A stretch of DNA of 64,000 nt, taken from Tessaracoccus flavescens (GTDB lineage: Bacteria; Actinomycetota; Actinomycetes; Propionibacteriales; Propionibacteriaceae). A program made the translations under genes and the position numbers. The DNA lies in assembly GCF_001998865.1 (NCBI RefSeq), contig NZ_CP019607.1, positions 2,604,001-2,668,000 on the forward strand. Direction: 5' to 3'. The notes below the pieces were generated by a model, which did no database searches, had not been told where the DNA came from, and worked only from the letters and a program-made list of their open reading frames with translations. Positions 61,607 through 64,000 of this stretch are shown here, piece by piece (position 1 is the first letter of the stretch; the number at the start of each line of letters is the position of its first letter).

Positions 61607-61782
61607 TGTTGCCCACCTGGGGCCGTTGCCGTGGGAGATCAGGACCTGGTGGCCGTCCTTGACGAGACGTGCGATCTGGGCGCTCGGCGGCGGCGATCTG
61701 GTGGTCAGCCCTGGCCGGGGCCGGTCATGGCGTTTCCGCCAAGAGCCAGCAGTATTGACTGGGCGGAGTTCCGCCGGGTCAA
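61607..61782 (-). pseudogene. Carbamate kinase (ArcC-like) 5' fragment, frameshifted
   Basis: On the minus strand, ILLALGGNAMTGPGQ is followed, after a frame change, by ADHQIAAAER, and after another by QIARLVKDGHQVLISHGNGP and QVGNI. These are the N-terminal motifs of carbamate kinase, which makes ATP from carbamoyl phosphate in arginine catabolism. Each frame change is repaired by one base (near 61688, 61681 and 61621). It ends at the junction with the gntR fragment. Confidence 0.75.
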
Positions 61783-61803
61783 CGCCTGACCCGGAAGTCG
61801 CAC

Positions 61804-61824
61804 GAGGTCCCGGACCGGGGCCTC
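61804..61824 (+). terminator. Weak hairpin beyond the decayed locus
   Basis: GAGGTCCCG and CGGGGCCTC form a 9-bp stem with one G-U and a 3-nt loop. A second small hairpin CACGTC-CGCC-GACGTG (61827-61842) abuts the ilvE stop. Confidence 0.4.
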
Positions 61825-61842
61825 TTCACGTCCGCCGACGTG

Positions 61843-62925
61843 TCACACGATGCGGTGCATCCAGCCGTGGATGTCGTCGGCCTTCCCGTACTGGATGTCG
61901 GTGAGCCGCTGCCTGAGCCCGAGCGTCGTCTCGCCGGGTTCGCCGTCGCCGACGGTGTGCTGACCCTCCGCGTCCTTCAGGCTCCCGACCGGGGTGATGA
62001 TGGCCGCGGTTCCGCAGGCGAAAACCTCGGTGAAGGTGCCACGGTCGACGCCCTCGACCAGCTCGTCGAGCGCCAGCCGCCGCTCCTCCGCCACGAGCCC
62101 GGCATCGGTGGCAAGCTGCAGGATCGCGGTGCGGGTGACCCCCTCGAGGATCGTGTCGGTCAGGGCGGGCGTGATGATCCGGCCGTCGTCGGTCACCACG
62201 AAGAGGTTCATGCCGCCGAGCTCCTCCACGTAGCGGTGCTCGACCGCATCGAGGAAGCCGACCTGGCTGCATCCGTTCGCCTCGGCCTCCTGCTGGGAGA
62301 CCATCGAGGCGGCGTAGTTTCCGCCACACTTCGCGAATCCGGTGCCGCCGGGCGCCGCGCGCGTGAAATCGCGGGTGAACCAGATGTCCACCGGCTGCAC
62401 CCCTGAACCGCCGAAGTACGCCCCTGACGGGCTGGCGATCACCGCGTAGGTGACGACGGTCGAGGGCTTGACCGCGAGGAAGGGGGAGCGGGCGAACATG
62501 AACGGACGCAGATAGAGGCTCTGTTCCTGTCCCGTCGGCACCCAGTCGCGGTCGATGGTGACCAGTTCGTCGACGCTGGCCAGGAAGTCCTCGACCGGGA
62601 GTTCGGGCAGCCCGAGCCGGCGACACGACCGCTGGAAGCGGTCAGCGTTGACCTCCGCGCGGAACCGCCAGACGGAGCCGTCGGCATGCGCATATGCCTT
62701 CAGTCCCTCGAAGGCCTCCTGCGCGTAGTGGAAGACCGCCGCGGCCGGATCGAGCTCGAACGGGCCGTACCCGACGATGCGTCGGTCGTGCCAGCCCTCC
62801 TCGGACGTCCACTCGATCAACGCCATGTGGTCGCTGAACCGGGCCCCGAAGCCGGGATCGGACAGCACGGCGGCGCGCTCATCCTCGGTGTGGACGGGAG
62901 CGTCGTGGATGGTGAAGCTGGTCAT
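61843..62925 (-). CDS. ilvE: Branched-chain amino acid aminotransferase
   Basis: IlvE exchanges amino groups between glutamate and branched-chain 2-oxo acids (PLP, fold IV). The 360-residue protein has VFHYAQEAFEGLKAYAHADGSVWRFR, YLRPFMFA, GTGFAKCGGNYAASM with the PLP lysine in AKCGGNYA, GGMNLFVV and FTEVFACGTAAIITPVGSL. Length and motifs fit the actinobacterial IlvE group (type II BCAT). The ATG is followed upstream by the SDR gene, 32 nt apart. Confidence 0.95.
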   Translation of the reverse strand: MTSFTIHDAPVHTEDERAAVLSDPGFGARFSDHMALIEWTSEEGWHDRRIVGYGPFELDPAAAVFHYAQEAFEGLKAYAHADGSVWRFRAEVNADRFQRSCRRLGLPELPVEDFLASVDELVTIDRDWVPTGQEQSLYLRPFMFARSPFLAVKPSTVVTYAVIASPSGAYFGGSGVQPVDIWFTRDFTRAAPGGTGFAKCGGNYAASMVSQQEAEANGCSQVGFLDAVEHRYVEELGGMNLFVVTDDGRIITPALTDTILEGVTRTAILQLATDAGLVAEERRLALDELVEGVDRGTFTEVFACGTAAIITPVGSLKDAEGQHTVGDGEPGETTLGLRQRLTDIQYGKADDIHGWMHRIV

Positions 62926-62957
62926 CGGTGGCCTTCCGGGAGATGGTGTGGAGGGGG

Positions 62958-63722
62958 TCAGATCGTGCCGCCACCGGCGACGTCGATGCTCGCGCCGCTG
63001 ATGTAGCTCGCCCGGTCGCTTGCCAGGAAGGCGACGATGCCGGAGACCTCGTCCGGCTCGCCGAAGCGCCCGAGCGGGATCGCGGCGGACTGGTCGGCGA
63101 AGAACTGCTCCGCCGACTTCTCGGGCGAGCGCAGCGCATGGATGTTGGCCCACTGCGGCGTCCGGACGCTGCCGATGTTGACGATGTTGACCAGGATCGA
63201 ATACTGCGCCAGCTCCTGGGCGAGGGTCCTTGTCAGGTTGAGACCGGCCGCGCGGTTCACGCTCGTCGACAGGAAGCGGTAGTCGGGCGAGCCTGCGAAC
63301 ACCGAGCCGATGTTGATCACGCGCGGCGCATCGGAGCGCTTCAGCCAGGGGAGAGCGTCCTTGACCGCGCGGAACCAGCTCAGCACCTTGATGTTGAAGT
63401 CGGCGAGAAGCGCGTCCTCGCTCAGCGTCTCGAAGGTGCCCGGGTGCGCGCCGCCGGCGTTGTTGACGAGGATGTCGATGCCGCCCATGTCCTCGCCCGC
63501 CCACTCGATGAACGAGGCGAGCTGGTCGGCCTCGCGCACGTCGACGGCGCGACCGCCCGCGAGCTCACCGAGCTCTGCGACGGCGGAGTCAACCTCCTCG
63601 GCGCTGCGGGCGCAGATCCGCACCTGCGCGCCCTCCCGCACCAGCTCGTGGGCGATGGCGAGCCCGAGGCCCTTGGAGGCTCCCGTGACAATGGCCCTGC
63701 GGCCCTGCAGTGTCAGTTCCAT
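62958..63722 (-). CDS. Short-chain dehydrogenase/reductase with altered active site
   Basis: The 254-residue protein has the SDR Rossmann motif TGASKGLG (13-20), NNAG (87-90), INIGS with Ser140, and a C-terminal PLGRFGEPDEVSGIVAFLASDRASYISG. The catalytic Tyr-x3-Lys expected at 153/157 reads Thr-Ser-Val-Asn-Arg (LSTSVNRAAG), so both key residues are replaced. A normal oxidoreductase function is therefore doubtful. The 3' partner is a carboxymuconolactone decarboxylase-like gene, 8 nt upstream. Confidence 0.85.
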   Translation of the reverse strand: MELTLQGRRAIVTGASKGLGLAIAHELVREGAQVRICARSAEEVDSAVAELGELAGGRAVDVREADQLASFIEWAGEDMGGIDILVNNAGGAHPGTFETLSEDALLADFNIKVLSWFRAVKDALPWLKRSDAPRVINIGSVFAGSPDYRFLSTSVNRAAGLNLTRTLAQELAQYSILVNIVNIGSVRTPQWANIHALRSPEKSAEQFFADQSAAIPLGRFGEPDEVSGIVAFLASDRASYISGASIDVAGGGTI

Positions 63723-63730
63723 GTCTCTCC

Positions 63731-64000
63731 TCAGAGGAAGGCCTCGTCGACCGGGACCTGGAGCCCGATCGCGAGGCGGTTGGTCTTGTTGGCGGCCGCG
63801 ACGACGGCGTGCAGCTCGGCCAGCTGCTCGTCGGTGGCACCCTTCGCCCGCGCCGCAGCGGTGTGCGAGCGCACGCAGTAGGTGCAGTTGTTGACGGTGG
63901 ACACGGCGACGTAGATCAGCTCCTTGACCAGAGGGTCGAGGGAGGTGTCGGCTGCCATGACCTCCTTCAGTTCGGCCCAGGTGCGCTCGAGGTTCGCCGG
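63731..64000 (-). CDS. Carboxymuconolactone decarboxylase/AhpD-like protein, N-terminus beyond window
   Basis: Only the C-terminal 89 codons are present. They read LERTWAELKEVMAADTSLDPLVKELIYVAVSTVNNCTYCVRSHTAAARAKGATDEQLAEL, with the C-x2-C redox pair (NNCTYCVRSH) of AhpD/CMD peroxidase-related proteins. The frame is open to the window edge. It stands first in an operon with the SDR and ilvE genes; it may detoxify peroxides or act on a related substrate. Confidence 0.85.
   Translation of the reverse strand, partial: PANLERTWAELKEVMAADTSLDPLVKELIYVAVSTVNNCTYCVRSHTAAARAKGATDEQLAELHAVVAAANKTNRLAIGLQVPVDEAFL

Overview
The window is high-GC DNA from an actinobacterium. Its actinobacterial features are the tetrahydrodipicolinate succinylase type of DapD, the small DUF3117 protein, GNAT-TsaE and PxpB-PxpC fusions, a SigE-like sigma factor next to TatB and Mrp, and CIRCE-controlled groESL. 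At least 18 genes start 6-7 nt after a TANNNT -10 box, the signature of leaderless transcripts, which are common in this phylum. The gene order (glmS-coaA-acpS-nnrD ... tsaE-tsaB-rimI-tsaD) suits the Propionibacteriales, perhaps Propionibacteriaceae; that placement is inference.

Layout. 1-434: a frameshifted GyrI-like remnant. 463-2231 (-): dapD and a membrane-anchored lysozyme-like protein. 2252-4758 (-): a five-gene operon of WXG100/CpnT-like, YbaB-like and SUKH proteins and a 26-residue-repeat protein; this is the best candidate for an undescribed type VII-linked module. 4921-9174: trhO, then a circularly permuted ATP-grasp / alpha-E / transglutaminase trio. 9415-12040: dapE, a LOG-family protein, a DivIVA-domain protein and DUF3117. 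12108-14619: divergent glgA and glgC. 14633-17571: a deoxyribosyltransferase-like protein, an ArsR-SRPBCC pair with its operator, an O-methyltransferase, and dapA behind a 38-codon leaderless ORF. 17675-22212: sigE, a fused RseA/RseB-like anti-sigma factor, tatB, an NIF3-like protein, mrp and a TetR regulator. 22430-28201: a DUF1003/MgtE-N group, a stress-type membrane protein with a methyltransferase, a hydrolase and pepP. 28445-33960: a TRIC-like channel, glmS, coaA, acpS and nnrD.

33964-41861: an alpha-mannosyltransferase, an intact IS element with doubled terminal repeats, a DEAD-box helicase with a long Arg/Asp-rich repeat tail, and the t6A/RimI block. 42008-48282: a peptide-type ABC importer (lipoprotein, two permeases, fused double ATPase). 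48287-53722: a membrane phosphatase-fold protein, a THUMP-like methyltransferase, a small membrane protein, a Nudix hydrolase and 5-oxoprolinase (pxpA, pxpBC). 53700-56899 (-): a SUFU-like protein, a DUF3788-like protein and a secreted alpha-toroid protein. That last gene sits behind a cobalamin riboswitch and is a plausible extracellular B12 binder. 57193-59256: two CIRCE elements, groES and groEL. 59374-61386: a UvrD-type helicase. 61438-61782: head-to-head remnants of a gntR and a carbamate kinase gene. 61843-64000 (-): ilvE, an SDR lacking the canonical Tyr/Lys, and a carboxymuconolactone decarboxylase-like gene cut by the window edge.

Most of the window is core metabolism and housekeeping: diaminopimelate, glycogen, cell-wall precursor, CoA, t6A and protein folding. 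The accessory interest lies in the 2.2-4.8 kb operon, the B12-regulated secreted protein, the IS locus and the two decayed loci. No tRNA, rRNA or CRISPR array was seen. No intergenic stretch over 300 bp is empty: the longest (56900-57354) holds the riboswitch and the CIRCE/promoter region.
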